From: an uncultured Cytophagales bacterium
GTDB taxonomy: Bacteria; Bacteroidota; Bacteroidia; Cytophagales; Thermoflexibacteraceae
Assembly: GCA_938039675.1 (NCBI GenBank)
Contig: CALHUI010000011.1
Location: 79,221 to 143,220, forward strand
Direction: 5' to 3'
Length of the DNA stretch: 64,000 nucleotides
A program made the position numbers and the translations under genes. Shown here one piece after another: positions 17,887 through 26,755 of the stretch (its first letter is position 1; each line of letters starts with the position of its first letter). The notes under the pieces were generated by a model that did no database searches, had not been told where the DNA came from, and was given only the letters and a program-made list of their open reading frames with translations.

Positions 17887-17944
17887 CATATAAGCTCAAC
17901 TATTTGCCGTAAAAAAACGTTTACCAACTAACAACTTCATTGTC

Positions 17945-18163
17945 ATGCAAATCACAGGAAAAACTACTTATCAGAATATTGCCGTCGGGTGCTGGGGCAT
18001 TATAGATGCACAGGGGCAAAAGTGGCGCATGGTCAATCCCCCCGCCGAACTGCAACACGACGGCTTACAGGTGCGTGTTGAAGCACATCCCGCACAGGAA
18101 ACTGTTTCTATTTTCATGTGGGGCAAACCCATTCACATTACCGATTTCAGTATCTTAGGCTAA
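17945..18163 (+). CDS. Small conserved-looking protein of unknown function
   Basis: 72 residues (MQITGKTTYQNIAVGCWGII...). The sequence reads as a compact beta-rich domain, with alternating hydrophobic residues and the WGKPIHITDFSILG end, rather than random translation. No family recognised. It is 20 nt ahead of the membrane subtilase and on the same strand, so the two are probably co-transcribed. A chaperone, inhibitor or partner of that protease is an inference from position only. Confidence 0.6.
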   Translation: MQITGKTTYQNIAVGCWGIIDAQGQKWRMVNPPAELQHDGLQVRVEAHPAQETVSIFMWGKPIHITDFSILG

Positions 18164-18183
18164 CTATTCACGCATCGTCAATC

Positions 18184-19752
18184 ATGCTTTACACCATCGG
18201 ATTTATCGCACTGCTGGCTTCTGCCGTTGTTTGGCTTTTTCTGAAAACAAAAAGCCTTGTTTCCGCCGATTTTTTTGGAAAAAGCTTCCGGGTTTCGCTG
18301 ATTTTATACATTCTGGGTTTGTACTTTGAAGATACTGCACTGATTGTCAAGTTGTTTTTGATGTTTCCAATGGACGTTGCCATTTTCGTCAGCATCCTGC
18401 TACTATTCAATCGCTACGTTACGGGTTCTAAACTCTGGTTCAGTATTGTCGCGGCAATTTTGCTGGCTGTCAAATTTTTCTTTTTTGACATGGCTGCCGA
18501 CGGCTTGGATTGGCTCAAAAGAAACAATCCGTTTACACAACAAACAAGCATCATGCAGTCTGCGCCGCCTCTTACGCTGGCAGGCAACGCCGAACTGCTG
18601 ATTGACCTGAATACGAAGTTTACACCTTCGCAACTGTTTGCCAAAGCCAAAGCCTTGGGCGTTGTTTGCCGCCCCGCCTTCCCCAATATGGCACGCCCCG
18701 ACGACACTTCCTTAGACGAATTTTATGTGGTTGATATTCCCGATGAGCGTTTGAACGAATGGCAAAACATTGCGCAAGCATTCCAATCTGCGGGGCTGAT
18801 AGACGGCTTTGAAGCCAACGAAGTGATGAAAATTGAATTGCCTGCTGCCTCGCCTGCCCGCAGCAAACAGCCGTCTTTCGGGCTGAACGACCCGGGTGTG
18901 GCGCAACTCTGGGGCTTCGGTGCCATGCAAATGCAAGAGTTATTTGACCTGCTGAAAGATATTCGTCCACAAAAAGTTGCCCGCATCGCAATTTTGGATA
19001 CGGGTGTGGACGGCGCACATGAAGACCTGCAAGGCAATTTCCATTCTACCGACCGCAGCTACGACACCGACCCCGTCGGACATGGCACACACTGTGCAGG
19101 CATTGCGGCAGCCATTAGCAACAACGGAAAAGGCATTGCCTCTTTTGCTCCTGACAACAATTTTGTGCGCGTAACTTCTATTCGCGTACTGAACAGTTTC
19201 GGCGGCGGTACACAGCAGGACATCATCAAAGGCATCATAGAAGCTGCCGACAACGGCGCAGATGTGATTTCACTTTCGCTGGGCAGTCCTTCGTTTGACA
19301 GCGAGCAACGCGCTTACACCGAAGCCGTCCGATACGCACATCAGGCAGGTGCCATTGTGGTAGCCGCCGCAGGCAATGCCGATGAAGACGCTGCTAACTT
19401 TACCCCTGCCAATGTCAAGGGCGTAATTACGGTAGCCGCTTTAGACGAACGGTTGCGCAAAGCCGAATTTTCCAATCACGTGCGCAATATTTCCATGCCG
19501 ATTGCAGCACCGGGCGTAAATATTTACTCCACCTTTCCGAAAAATGAATACAAATCGTTGAGCGGAACCTCTATGGCTACTCCCTACGTGGCAGGTTTGC
19601 TCGGACTGATGAAATCCATCCGCCCCGAACTGACGGCAGAGGAAGCCTATCGGATTTTACAACAAAGTGCTGCCGACGTTACCGATGCAAAAGATACAGG
19701 CAAACTGATTCAGCCGGGCAAGGCGGTAAGAACATTGATGAGCGAGCAGTAA
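18184..19752 (+). CDS. Membrane-anchored subtilisin-family serine protease (S8)
   Basis: About 522 residues from the ATG at 18184. Three or four hydrophobic segments occupy residues 1-115 (LYTIGFIALLASAVVWLF; VAIFVSILLLF; WFSIVAAILLAVKFF). A prodomain-like region follows, then the S8 catalytic domain with the full triad: Asp272 (AILDTGVDG), His300 (GHGTHCAG) and Ser463 (SGTSMATPYVAG), plus oxyanion AAGNAD. The multi-pass N-terminus in front of a subtilase is unusual; the protease domain would sit on one face of the inner membrane. The small gene at 17945 precedes it by 20 nt. Substrate unknown. Confidence 0.9.
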   Translation: MLYTIGFIALLASAVVWLFLKTKSLVSADFFGKSFRVSLILYILGLYFEDTALIVKLFLMFPMDVAIFVSILLLFNRYVTGSKLWFSIVAAILLAVKFFFFDMAADGLDWLKRNNPFTQQTSIMQSAPPLTLAGNAELLIDLNTKFTPSQLFAKAKALGVVCRPAFPNMARPDDTSLDEFYVVDIPDERLNEWQNIAQAFQSAGLIDGFEANEVMKIELPAASPARSKQPSFGLNDPGVAQLWGFGAMQMQELFDLLKDIRPQKVARIAILDTGVDGAHEDLQGNFHSTDRSYDTDPVGHGTHCAGIAAAISNNGKGIASFAPDNNFVRVTSIRVLNSFGGGTQQDIIKGIIEAADNGADVISLSLGSPSFDSEQRAYTEAVRYAHQAGAIVVAAAGNADEDAANFTPANVKGVITVAALDERLRKAEFSNHVRNISMPIAAPGVNIYSTFPKNEYKSLSGTSMATPYVAGLLGLMKSIRPELTAEEAYRILQQSAADVTDAKDTGKLIQPGKAVRTLMSEQ

Positions 19753-19759
19753 GAGCGCT

Positions 19760-20677
19760 CTATCCCTTCAAAAAAAGCCCTTTGAGCGAATCGCCGATGC
19801 CCAACAGCGACAAAACGCTGTTGATACCGCTTTTAGCAGCACTCATAAACGGATTGTTTTCAAAAGACTGACGCAGTCGCTCATCAGGGCTTTCAGGCGC
19901 AACATAGACAGGCGATAGTTCGGGAACAGTATCCGAATTGGCGCTTTTTTGCTCTTGTTGTTTGCGCAGGCTGCTGGTAAAACGCATTGGGCTGATGCCT
20001 GTTGTTTTAATCCATACTTTTCTGAAACCCATCGTTTCCATCAGCCGCTGAAGCGTAGCAGGTGTGTAATACGACAGGTGCTCGGGGTAGGCAATCACGT
20101 TGTAATGCTCTTTCAGGTAATAGCGCAGCATAGAATTGAAATTTGGTGTGGTAATGTAAACCATGCCACCCCTGCGCAGCAGGCGATAGAATTTTTCCAC
20201 CTCCTCTCGCGGATTATTGATATGCTCAATGACCTCAAAAGAAGTGATGATGTCAAACGATTCGGAGGCATATAAATCGGGGTTCAGCTCGCCTTTTTGC
20301 ATAGAAATGCCTTTGGCAGCGCATATTTCTACTGCGCGGTCGGTGTATTCGGTACCGTAAACCTCCCATCCTTTTGTTTGGGCTGTTTCCAGAAAATAAC
20401 CGATACCGCAACCTACGTCTAATATCCGATTGGTTTGCCTGTACGGCTCCCAACTTTGCAGCAGTTCCTCATAGCGCTTTACCGTCAGCGGCGAGAGGTA
20501 GTCATTGCGCCCGTAGCCTTCGTAATAGGCCTCCAACTCCTGCGGCGAAGGAATTTTTTCGGCAAAAACGAAGCCGCAATTTTGACACTGCACCAAATAA
20601 TCTTTGGCATAATAGTGCTCCAAACGCTTCAGGCGCGGGCTTCGACACACAAGACAATCGGTATGAAAAAATTCCAT
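19760..20677 (-). CDS. Class I SAM-dependent methyltransferase with N-terminal zinc ribbon
   Basis: About 305 residues from the ATG at 20677. The N-terminal CLVC..CQNC pairs form a likely zinc ribbon (residues 8-35). The methyltransferase core contains ILDVGCGIGYFL, EVYGTEYTDRAVE and SFEVIEHINNP, then GGMVYITTPNFNS. A Ser/Pro-rich linker and a helical C-terminus follow. Such proteins often methylate glycans or small molecules; the acceptor cannot be told. It is convergent with the subtilase gene, 7 nt apart, and divergent from the GNAT gene. Confidence 0.87.
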   Translation of the reverse strand: MEFFHTDCLVCRSPRLKRLEHYYAKDYLVQCQNCGFVFAEKIPSPQELEAYYEGYGRNDYLSPLTVKRYEELLQSWEPYRQTNRILDVGCGIGYFLETAQTKGWEVYGTEYTDRAVEICAAKGISMQKGELNPDLYASESFDIITSFEVIEHINNPREEVEKFYRLLRRGGMVYITTPNFNSMLRYYLKEHYNVIAYPEHLSYYTPATLQRLMETMGFRKVWIKTTGISPMRFTSSLRKQQEQKSANSDTVPELSPVYVAPESPDERLRQSFENNPFMSAAKSGINSVLSLLGIGDSLKGLFLKG

Positions 20678-20766
20678 AAGCAGGGTAACAACAGCCAAAA
20701 ATAACAGAATTTAAGTTGTCATCTTCCAAAGCTTGCGTATTTTGCGCAGATGCTGACCACAAAGCT

Positions 20767-21240
20767 ATGGCTGAACATTTACCTTACATCATCCGATATG
20801 CCACTGAACGCGATACGTACCAACTTTGGCAACTCATGCGCGAGCTGGCTGTTTTTGAACGTTGCATAGACCGTTTCCACGTTACCGAAGAAATGGTCAG
20901 AAATCAGGGATTTCAAAAAGAGCACCCCGATTTTCGCGCGCTGGTAGCCGAAAATATCCATATCAAAGAGTTGGGCGCTATGGTTGTCTATTACTTTATT
21001 CCGTTTACTGCCATTGCCAAACCCACACTTTTCATCAAAGAATTTTATGTCAGCGAAAGCCTGCGCGGCCAAGGATTGGGCAAAAGCCTATTCCATGCGG
21101 TAAAGCGGGAAGCACAAGCTGTCGGCTGTGGCAACATCCAATGGAAAGCAGCCACATGGAACAAAGCCGCCATTCGCTTTTACGAACGCCAAGGAGCTAA
21201 ACCAAACAACGAATGGGTGGAGTTTGGCATTAACTTGTAG
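20767..21240 (+). CDS. GNAT-family N-acetyltransferase
   Basis: About 157 residues from the ATG at 20767 (MAEHLPYIIRYATERD); an earlier in-frame codon exists but the family fold starts here. Acetyl-CoA binding motif SLRGQGLGKSLFHAV, then the WNKAAIRFYERQGA segment typical of diamine/amino-acid GNATs. The IRYATERDTYQLWQLMREL start resembles spermidine/spermine acetyltransferase-like proteins. Substrate not determined. Confidence 0.88.
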   Translation: MAEHLPYIIRYATERDTYQLWQLMRELAVFERCIDRFHVTEEMVRNQGFQKEHPDFRALVAENIHIKELGAMVVYYFIPFTAIAKPTLFIKEFYVSESLRGQGLGKSLFHAVKREAQAVGCGNIQWKAATWNKAAIRFYERQGAKPNNEWVEFGINL

Positions 21241-21316
21241 GCAAATAAATTGCATCCATCACATCTTGGGTTTTTGCTTCACCACAAGTAGCCATGTGTA
21301 AGTTTTTTGTGCTACG

Positions 21317-21778
21317 CTATGGTGCTAATACTTGCCTGACTGCCTCTGCGGCAAGGTCAGCTTCAAAACCTTTGCCTACCAGAAAACGAAACAAGGAATT
21401 TTTTGGTGCCGTTTTTTTGGGTTTATTGATAAGTTCTGCTGCTTTTTTCTCTGCCAACTCGAGCAGTGTAGCCCAATACTCATCGCCATCAATACTGTTT
21501 AAGGCATGGCGGATAATGGCATCAGAGAGTTTTTTTTGTCGCAACATCAGGCGGATTTTAACTCTGCCCCACTGTTTTTGGCGGAATTTGCTGTGCGCAT
21601 AGGCAGCGGCAAAACGTTCATCGTTCAGGTAGTTCTCCGCCTGTAAGTGTGCCATCAGCCGCTTTTGCAACGACTCCGACAACTCCCACTCAGCCATTTT
21701 TGCCTGTACTTCACTGCTGCAACGCTCGCGATAGGCACAGAAAGCAGCCAATTTCAGGAGTGCCTTTTCAAATTCCAT
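21317..21778 (-). CDS. recX: Regulatory protein RecX
   Basis: 153 residues. RecX modulates RecA filament assembly. The three-helix repeats are visible: ALLKLAAFCAYRERCSSEV, then LNDERFAAAYAHSKFRQKQWG with the typical RxxK/QxWG, KIRLMLRQKKLSDAIIRHAL, and a C-terminal LFRFLVGKGFEADLAAEAV. recA is not in the window. Convergent with the GNAT gene. Confidence 0.9.
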   Translation of the reverse strand: MEFEKALLKLAAFCAYRERCSSEVQAKMAEWELSESLQKRLMAHLQAENYLNDERFAAAYAHSKFRQKQWGRVKIRLMLRQKKLSDAIIRHALNSIDGDEYWATLLELAEKKAAELINKPKKTAPKNSLFRFLVGKGFEADLAAEAVRQVLAP

Positions 21779-21816
21779 AACAATAAAGCCGTGAGGTTAT
21801 CCGATAGCCCAAGATA

Positions 21817-21848
21817 ACAAAAAACCCTTAAGCAATTTCCTAAGGGTT
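21817..21848 (-). terminator. Terminator after the tandem tRNA-Val genes
   Basis: AACCCTTA (21823-21830) pairs with TAAGGGTT (21841-21848); on the minus strand it is followed by TTTTTTGTT. It lies 16 nt past the second tRNA in the direction of transcription. Confidence 0.8.
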
Positions 21849-21863
21849 GTTATATGTTGGTAG

Positions 21864-21938
21864 TGGAAGCTATAGGATTCGAACCTATGACCCTCTGCTT
21901 GTAAGGCAGATGCTCTGAACCGGCTGAGCTAAGCTTCC
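21864..21938 (-). tRNA. tRNA-Val (anticodon TAC), copy 2
   Basis: On the minus strand the acceptor stem GGAAGCT/AGCTTCC with discriminator A closes a cloverleaf. D arm contains AGCTCAGCCGG, anticodon loop CTTACAA gives TAC, and the T arm has GGTTCGAATCC. CCA is not encoded. The gene sequence is identical to the copy at 21961. Confidence 0.95.
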
Positions 21939-21960
21939 GATAACAACAAGAACTTTTTGG

Positions 21961-22035
21961 TGGAAGCTATAGGATTCGAACCTATGACCCTCTGCTTGTA
22001 AGGCAGATGCTCTGAACCGGCTGAGCTAAGCTTCC
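21961..22035 (-). tRNA. tRNA-Val (anticodon TAC), copy 1
   Basis: Same 75-nt sequence as the neighbouring copy, 22 nt upstream of it on the minus strand. It is the promoter-proximal copy, 37 nt downstream of the -7 box at 22073-22080. The pair is expected to be transcribed and processed together. Confidence 0.95.
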
Positions 22036-22072
22036 TTTCTGTTGATACTCGATTGCTTTTGTAATCGGAATG

Positions 22073-22102
22073 CAAAAGTAGATTGCTTTATTAATTAAAC
22101 AA
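22073..22102 (-). promoter_or_regulatory. Promoter of the tRNA-Val pair
   Basis: On the minus strand TTG (22100-22102), a 19-nt spacer, then TACTTTTG (22073-22080), an exact match to the Bacteroidota consensus with ideal spacing. Confidence 0.75.
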
Positions 22103-22120
22103 GCCCTTTGCCAAAAAAAA

Positions 22121-22780
22121 TTATTCGAACTGATGCTTGTTGTTAAGAACAAATTTCAACAAACCGTTCTTTCCTTTGATATTCAGTTTCTTACAAATAT
22201 TCGTGCGGTGGTTCTCAACTGTTTTAACGCTGATAAAAAGTGTATCGGCTATTTCCTGACTTGTCTTCATATCGGCGATTAGTTGCATAATGCGCATTTC
22301 AGCCGAGGTGAGCAATTCGGCAATAGATTGTCTGTCTTTTCTGTACTTGTCGTTATGCTTAATGCGATTAATCAAATAATCGGAAAAAATGCTGCTGAAA
22401 TAATTTTTGCCTTGCGCCACCTGCCGGATACCTTCCGAAAGGTCATCAAATACGTTTTCTTTGGAAATAAACCCTTCTACGCCTGCATCAATGGCCTCAT
22501 TAAAGGCTTCCTCATTGTGGTGCGCCGTAAAAATAACGATTTTCAACTCGGGCAATTCTGCTTTGAGATGATGCGCAAGCGAAAGCCCATCCATTTCAGG
22601 CATGTCAATATCCAAGATAATCAAGTCGGGGTGCGATTCTTTGGCCATGCGGATAGCCTCCGTTCCATTGGCCGCAATGCCCACAACCTGCATATTGGGT
22701 TCATTTTTAATTAAGTGGCTTAACCCAAGTCGCATGACAGGATGGTCATCGGCAATCAGAATTTTGATATCTTCAGGCAT
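22121..22780 (-). CDS. NarL/LuxR-type response regulator
   Basis: 219 residues. The N-terminal receiver domain has IADDHP acidic residues, phospho-acceptor Asp in LIILDIDMPEMDG (around residue 57), Thr in VIFTAHH, and Lys in FISKEN. The C-terminal HTH (about residues 150-215) contains LLTSAEMRIMQLIADMKTS and ETVENHRTNICKKLNIK-like residues (VKTVENHRTNICKKL). No histidine kinase gene is adjacent, so it is an orphan regulator here. Its target genes are unknown; it is divergent from gcvT. Confidence 0.93.
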   Translation of the reverse strand: MPEDIKILIADDHPVMRLGLSHLIKNEPNMQVVGIAANGTEAIRMAKESHPDLIILDIDMPEMDGLSLAHHLKAELPELKIVIFTAHHNEEAFNEAIDAGVEGFISKENVFDDLSEGIRQVAQGKNYFSSIFSDYLINRIKHNDKYRKDRQSIAELLTSAEMRIMQLIADMKTSQEIADTLFISVKTVENHRTNICKKLNIKGKNGLLKFVLNNKHQFE

Positions 22781-23110
22781 AATATGCTGTGTTATAGGGT
22801 AACTTATGCACCAAAATAGCGCAGTTTCAATTAATCCCCAAATTTATTTAGGGGTTATCCCCTATAAAAATGAATGGAAACATGGATTTCAAATGCTTAA
22901 TGCTTAATATACTTTTGTATCAGGTAAATAAGTAAACAATTCGGGTTCCACTCGCTTTGATAAACTAACTACGCTTCAATAGACTAAACTACTCAAACAC
23001 TTCCAACCAACACCTGACTACGGGTAAAATTAACGGGTTTAATTCAGTCGCGTTTATTAGCTTTACGGCTCGTAAACGCGATTTTATTTTTCAGCTATTA
23101 CCGCCGTATT
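22781..23110. other. Intergenic region between divergent regulator and gcvT
   Basis: 330 nt without a coding frame. It contains one exact TAnnTTTG match on the plus strand, TACTTTTG (22910-22917), without a TTG at proper spacing and some 190 nt from gcvT. There is also a short palindrome, GGGGTTATCCCC (22851-22862). No RNA gene was recognised. Confidence 0.5.
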
Positions 23111-24202
23111 ATGTCATTAAAAAGAGCAGCCCTTTTCGATACGCATCAGAAATTAGGTGCCAAGATAGTAACTTTTGCAGGTTATGAAATGCCTCTGCGC
23201 TATACTTCCGATATAGAAGAACATCAAACCGTACGCAAGGGCGTAGGGGTATTCGATGTATCGCACATGGGTGAATTTGTGCTCACGGGGCCTCATGCCT
23301 TAGACCTGATTCAGTATGTAACCACCAATGATGCCGCCTCATTGTATGACGGCAAGGTTCAATACAGTTGCCTGCCCAATGGTAAAGGCGGCATTGTAGA
23401 TGACCTGTTGGTGTACCGTATCAACAAGGAAAGCTATATGCTGGTTGTCAATGCCTCAAACATAGACAAGGACTGGGCGTGGATTAGCAGCTACAACAAG
23501 TGGGGCGTACAAATGGAAAATATTTCCGATGATGTTTCCCTGTTTGCCGTACAAGGGCCGCAGGCTGCCGCAGCGCTGCAAAGCCTGACAAGTGTGGACT
23601 TGCACAATATGGAATATTACACGTTTAAACGCACCAAATTTGCAGGTGTAGATAATATCATCATTTCTGCCACAGGCTACACTGGCTCAGGCGGCTTTGA
23701 AATTTACGTACCTAACAGCCATGCGCTGCACGTTTGGCGACATATCTTTGAGGCAGGCAAAACGTATGACATTAAACCCGTCGGGTTGGCCGCACGCGAT
23801 ACTTTGCGCTTGGAAATGGGCTTCTGTCTCTACGGCAACGATATCGACGACACCACCTCGCCGATTGAAGCAGGACTTAGCTGGATTACCAAATTCAATA
23901 AGGATTTTATTGACAAGCCACTGCTCGAAAAACAAAAAAACGAAGGTACAGCCCGTAAATTAGTCGGCTTCCAGATGCTGGAACGCGGCATTCCGCGCGC
24001 ACACTACACACTCCACAACCAAGCCGGCGAAATCGTTGGCGAAGTTACCTCCGGAACTCAGTCGCCAAGCCTTGGTGTAGGTATCGGGCTGGGGTACGTG
24101 CAAACCTCTTACAGCAAAGCAGGAACAACTGTTTTTGTGGCTGTGCGCGATAAAAAAATCCCTGCCCAAATTGTCAAATTGCCTTTCTATAAAAAGGGAT
24201 AA
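23111..24202 (+). CDS. gcvT: Glycine cleavage system T protein (aminomethyltransferase)
   Basis: 363 residues. GcvT transfers the aminomethyl carbon from the H-protein lipoyl arm to tetrahydrofolate. Features seen are MPLRYTSDIEEHQTVRKGVGVFDVSHMGEF near the N-terminus (residues 26-55), the folate-binding central region, SATGYTGSGGFEIY, GLAARDTLRLEMGFCLYGND, and the C-terminal barrel EVTSGTQSPSLGVGIGLGYV. gcvP and gcvH are not adjacent. The 3' end probably contains the promoter for the next gene. Confidence 0.97.
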   Translation: MSLKRAALFDTHQKLGAKIVTFAGYEMPLRYTSDIEEHQTVRKGVGVFDVSHMGEFVLTGPHALDLIQYVTTNDAASLYDGKVQYSCLPNGKGGIVDDLLVYRINKESYMLVVNASNIDKDWAWISSYNKWGVQMENISDDVSLFAVQGPQAAAALQSLTSVDLHNMEYYTFKRTKFAGVDNIIISATGYTGSGGFEIYVPNSHALHVWRHIFEAGKTYDIKPVGLAARDTLRLEMGFCLYGNDIDDTTSPIEAGLSWITKFNKDFIDKPLLEKQKNEGTARKLVGFQMLERGIPRAHYTLHNQAGEIVGEVTSGTQSPSLGVGIGLGYVQTSYSKAGTTVFVAVRDKKIPAQIVKLPFYKKG

Positions 24203-24207
24203 TTTTG
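24179..24207 (+). promoter_or_regulatory. Promoter of the leucine dehydrogenase gene
   Basis: TTG (24179-24181), 18-nt spacer, TAATTTTG (24200-24207). It overlaps the last codons of gcvT and lies 26 nt upstream of the next ATG. Confidence 0.6.
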
Positions 24208-24233
24208 CGGCAAACATTTTTGCACTACAACAC

Positions 24234-25337
24234 ATGACCACAGAAACACAGCCACTTGTTGCCACAGAAAGCAACGTTTTTGAGCAGGTAGATGTATTAG
24301 GACACGAGCAGGTCGTTTTTTGCCACGACCGGCACACGGGTTTGAAAGCAATCATAGCTATTCATAATACCGTTTTGGGGCCTGCCATGGGCGGCACGCG
24401 CATGTGGGCCTATAGTTCCGAAAGTGAAGCTTTGGAAGATGTCCTGCGCCTCTCACGCGGCATGACTTTTAAAAATGCAATGGCAGGTTTGCATCTGGGC
24501 GGAGGCAAGGCCGTAATTATTGGCAACTCCCGCAAAATCAAATCAGAAGCCCTGCTGCGCCTCTACGGCAAATTTGTTAATAACCTGAACGGTAAATACA
24601 TCACCGCCGAAGACATGGGCATTACCGACCGCGACATGGAGTATATCGCCCTGCATACACGTTTTGTAGGAGGTTTGCCCGAATATCGCGGCGGCAGCGG
24701 CAGCCCTTCTGGCATGACAGCCCTTGGCACTTATGTAGGCATGAAAGCAGCAGCCAAAAAAGCCTTCGGAACAGACAGTTTGGAAGGAAAAATCATCGCC
24801 GTACAAGGTGTAGGAGCCGTCGGAGAGTTCTTGGTAGAATACTTGGCAAAGGAAAATGCCAAAATATTCATTACCGACATTTTTGAAGACCGCATCAAAA
24901 AAGTGGCATCCCGCTTCAATGTAACCGTTGTTGCCCCCGATGAAATCTACGATGTAACTGCCGATATCTACTCTCCGTGTGCAATGGGTGCTACTATAAA
25001 TGACGATACACTAAGCCGCCTGAAAGCACAGGTGATTGCCGGATGTGCCAATAATCAACTGGCCGACGAACACATTCACGGCACCGCCTGTATGAACAAA
25101 GGCATCGTTTACGTACCTGATTTTGTGATTAACAGCGGCGGCGTTATCAATATTGCCACAGAAATTGCAGGCAGCTACAATCGCGCTTGGGCAATTGCCA
25201 AAACCGAAGAAATATACAACCGCGTGGCACAAGTGCTTGAGGTAGCCGAAAATCAGCGGCGCAATGCACAGGCAGTAGCTACCGAAATGGCATGGCAGCG
25301 CATTCGGGATATAGCCCGCATCAAGGCAACATATTAA
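24234..25337 (+). CDS. Leucine/valine (Glu/Leu/Phe/Val) dehydrogenase
   Basis: About 367 residues from the ATG at 24234. NAD-dependent oxidative deamination of branched-chain amino acids. The N-terminal catalytic domain has GPAMGGTRMW, K80 in RGMTFKNAMAGL and K92 in HLGGGKAV, matching the two active-site lysines of Bacillus leucine dehydrogenase with a shift of 12. The NAD domain has VQGVGAVGEFLVEYL. Also PDFVINSGGVINIATE near the C-terminus. Leucine dehydrogenase is the closest fit by length. It has its own promoter candidate and a following hairpin. Confidence 0.92.
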   Translation: MTTETQPLVATESNVFEQVDVLGHEQVVFCHDRHTGLKAIIAIHNTVLGPAMGGTRMWAYSSESEALEDVLRLSRGMTFKNAMAGLHLGGGKAVIIGNSRKIKSEALLRLYGKFVNNLNGKYITAEDMGITDRDMEYIALHTRFVGGLPEYRGGSGSPSGMTALGTYVGMKAAAKKAFGTDSLEGKIIAVQGVGAVGEFLVEYLAKENAKIFITDIFEDRIKKVASRFNVTVVAPDEIYDVTADIYSPCAMGATINDDTLSRLKAQVIAGCANNQLADEHIHGTACMNKGIVYVPDFVINSGGVINIATEIAGSYNRAWAIAKTEEIYNRVAQVLEVAENQRRNAQAVATEMAWQRIRDIARIKATY

Positions 25338-25366
25338 GCCGTTTTTGCGTATCACTGTACAGGAAT

Positions 25367-25396
25367 AGCTTTCTTTACAGGAAGCTGTTTTTATTT
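25367..25396 (+). terminator. Probable terminator after leucine dehydrogenase
   Basis: AGCTTTC (25367-25373) and GGAAGCT (25380-25386) form a 7-bp stem with one mismatch, followed by GTTTTTATTTG. Confidence 0.5.
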
Positions 25397-25429
25397 GTAT
25401 TACCCCATCACAATTACTGCAATTGTTAT

Positions 25430-26101
25430 ATGAAATACCGACTGATTACTGCAGCCCTCGTACTTTCTTGGGCTGTCATTAGCTGCACAGAAAATAAAAA
25501 TCCGGTCGTGCAAAAAAATGCAATCGTAGAACCTGTCGAAGAGGAAGCAGACCCTTGGGCAAATATGCCCGAAACAGAAGAAGAAGCACTTCCCGAAGCC
25601 CCTCTTAAACAACTAATAAGTGCATTAAAAGATAGCATAGAGCGCAATTGGTACCTTGCTGTCAAATCGGATGAAAATAAGCTGGCAAAAATTTTACAAC
25701 TGACTGCCCGATTGGAAAAATATCCCAAACACGATAAAAACACAGCCGACTCTATTAAAATACTTCACAAGTGGCTAATCAACAATCCTTTAACATGGGA
25801 AACACTTGCAGACATCAACAAAACTCTCACTTACGACAACAACTTTGACAGGCTAATACAACTCGTGCGACAATTGCGCAATACGCCCGGCAGCGAAAGC
25901 TGTACTGCCTGCACTGAGTTATACGAAGAAGTCAGTGCCTTATATGACGACGATTTTATTCTACGCCGTCGCTATGACAAAGCCGCTGTTTTGCTCAACA
26001 AATTGATAGATAAAAATCAGGACAGTATCAAACTGCTGCCTACACCGCTCAATCAGGTAAGCCGCAAGCCCTTGTTTATGCCAACGGCCAATGCCTTATA
26101 A
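25430..26101 (+). CDS. Putative lipoprotein of unknown function
   Basis: About 223 residues from the ATG at 25430. Signal peptide MKYRLITAALVLSWAVISC with a lipidation cysteine at residue 19, then an acidic linker rich in Glu and Pro (VEPVEEEADPWANMPETEEE). The rest is helical and charged, with a CTAC pair (ESCTACTELYEE) and no recognised domain. Earlier in-frame codons would mask the signal peptide. The last six bases overlap the convergent PAP2 gene. Confidence 0.7.
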   Translation: MKYRLITAALVLSWAVISCTENKNPVVQKNAIVEPVEEEADPWANMPETEEEALPEAPLKQLISALKDSIERNWYLAVKSDENKLAKILQLTARLEKYPKHDKNTADSIKILHKWLINNPLTWETLADINKTLTYDNNFDRLIQLVRQLRNTPGSESCTACTELYEEVSALYDDDFILRRRYDKAAVLLNKLIDKNQDSIKLLPTPLNQVSRKPLFMPTANAL

Positions 26102-26752
26102 CTTTCTCTGCCAAAAGGGGCGGTTGAACCAACGTTTCGGCTGCTCCATTTGGTATCCTACATAAACAGCGGTCAGCGTGCCGATACAAGCACCTGCATA
26201 CGCATCTATGCCAAAATGCTGGGCAAGATATATCCTTGAAAATGCCGCAATCAGTGCCAGCAAAAAACATCCAAAGGAAAACCAATGACTCCGCCCCTGC
26301 ATCATTATGCTCAAACTGAGGAAAAGGGCAAAGGCTGTAGTAGAATGACCGGACGGAAAGCTGTTAGTTGTATGGATAGTTACTCCATCCACATAGTGCA
26401 GCGGTACTAAATCGCCAAAGTAGGCAGCTGGCCGTGGCATATCGGCAAACAGGGTTCTTTTGAGCAATTGTGCCGTCAGCCCTGAAATGCCCCAGGCAAT
26501 CAGTATCTGCACACTGTGCCTGAAACGCACCCAAAGCATGGCAACCGCTGCCGCAACAGCAAACAATCCATCACCCAGATGCGTAGCATATTGAAAGAAA
26601 ATATCTGCCGCGGGACTGTGCAGCCTATTCACATAAATTACCTCATCGCCTTTGGGCAGGAAGAGCAATACAATGCCCGCTGCCAATAATACCAGCATCA
26701 AAGGCAGCAGAAAGCCGCTGTTGCGGCGCAAAAGCTCGTTTAATGATTCCAT
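26096..26752 (-). CDS. PAP2-family membrane phosphatase
   Basis: 218 residues with about six membrane helices. The three phosphatase motifs are complete: K(R)TLFADMPRP, PSGHSTTAF and SRIYLAQHFGID, placing catalytic histidines on the periplasmic side. Likely substrates in this family are undecaprenyl pyrophosphate, phosphatidylglycerophosphate or lipid-A-type phosphates; the sequence does not choose. It starts 3 nt after the HMG-CoA lyase gene and so shares its transcript. Confidence 0.93.
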   Translation of the reverse strand: MESLNELLRRNSGFLLPLMLVLLAAGIVLLFLPKGDEVIYVNRLHSPAADIFFQYATHLGDGLFAVAAAVAMLWVRFRHSVQILIAWGISGLTAQLLKRTLFADMPRPAAYFGDLVPLHYVDGVTIHTTNSFPSGHSTTAFALFLSLSIMMQGRSHWFSFGCFLLALIAAFSRIYLAQHFGIDAYAGACIGTLTAVYVGYQMEQPKRWFNRPFWQRKL

Positions 26753-26755
26753 GAA

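Noticed and set aside
21864..22035. Direct repeat with a period of 97 nt that could be taken for a CRISPR-like or mobile repeat
   Set aside because: It is simply two identical tRNA-Val genes with similar spacers.
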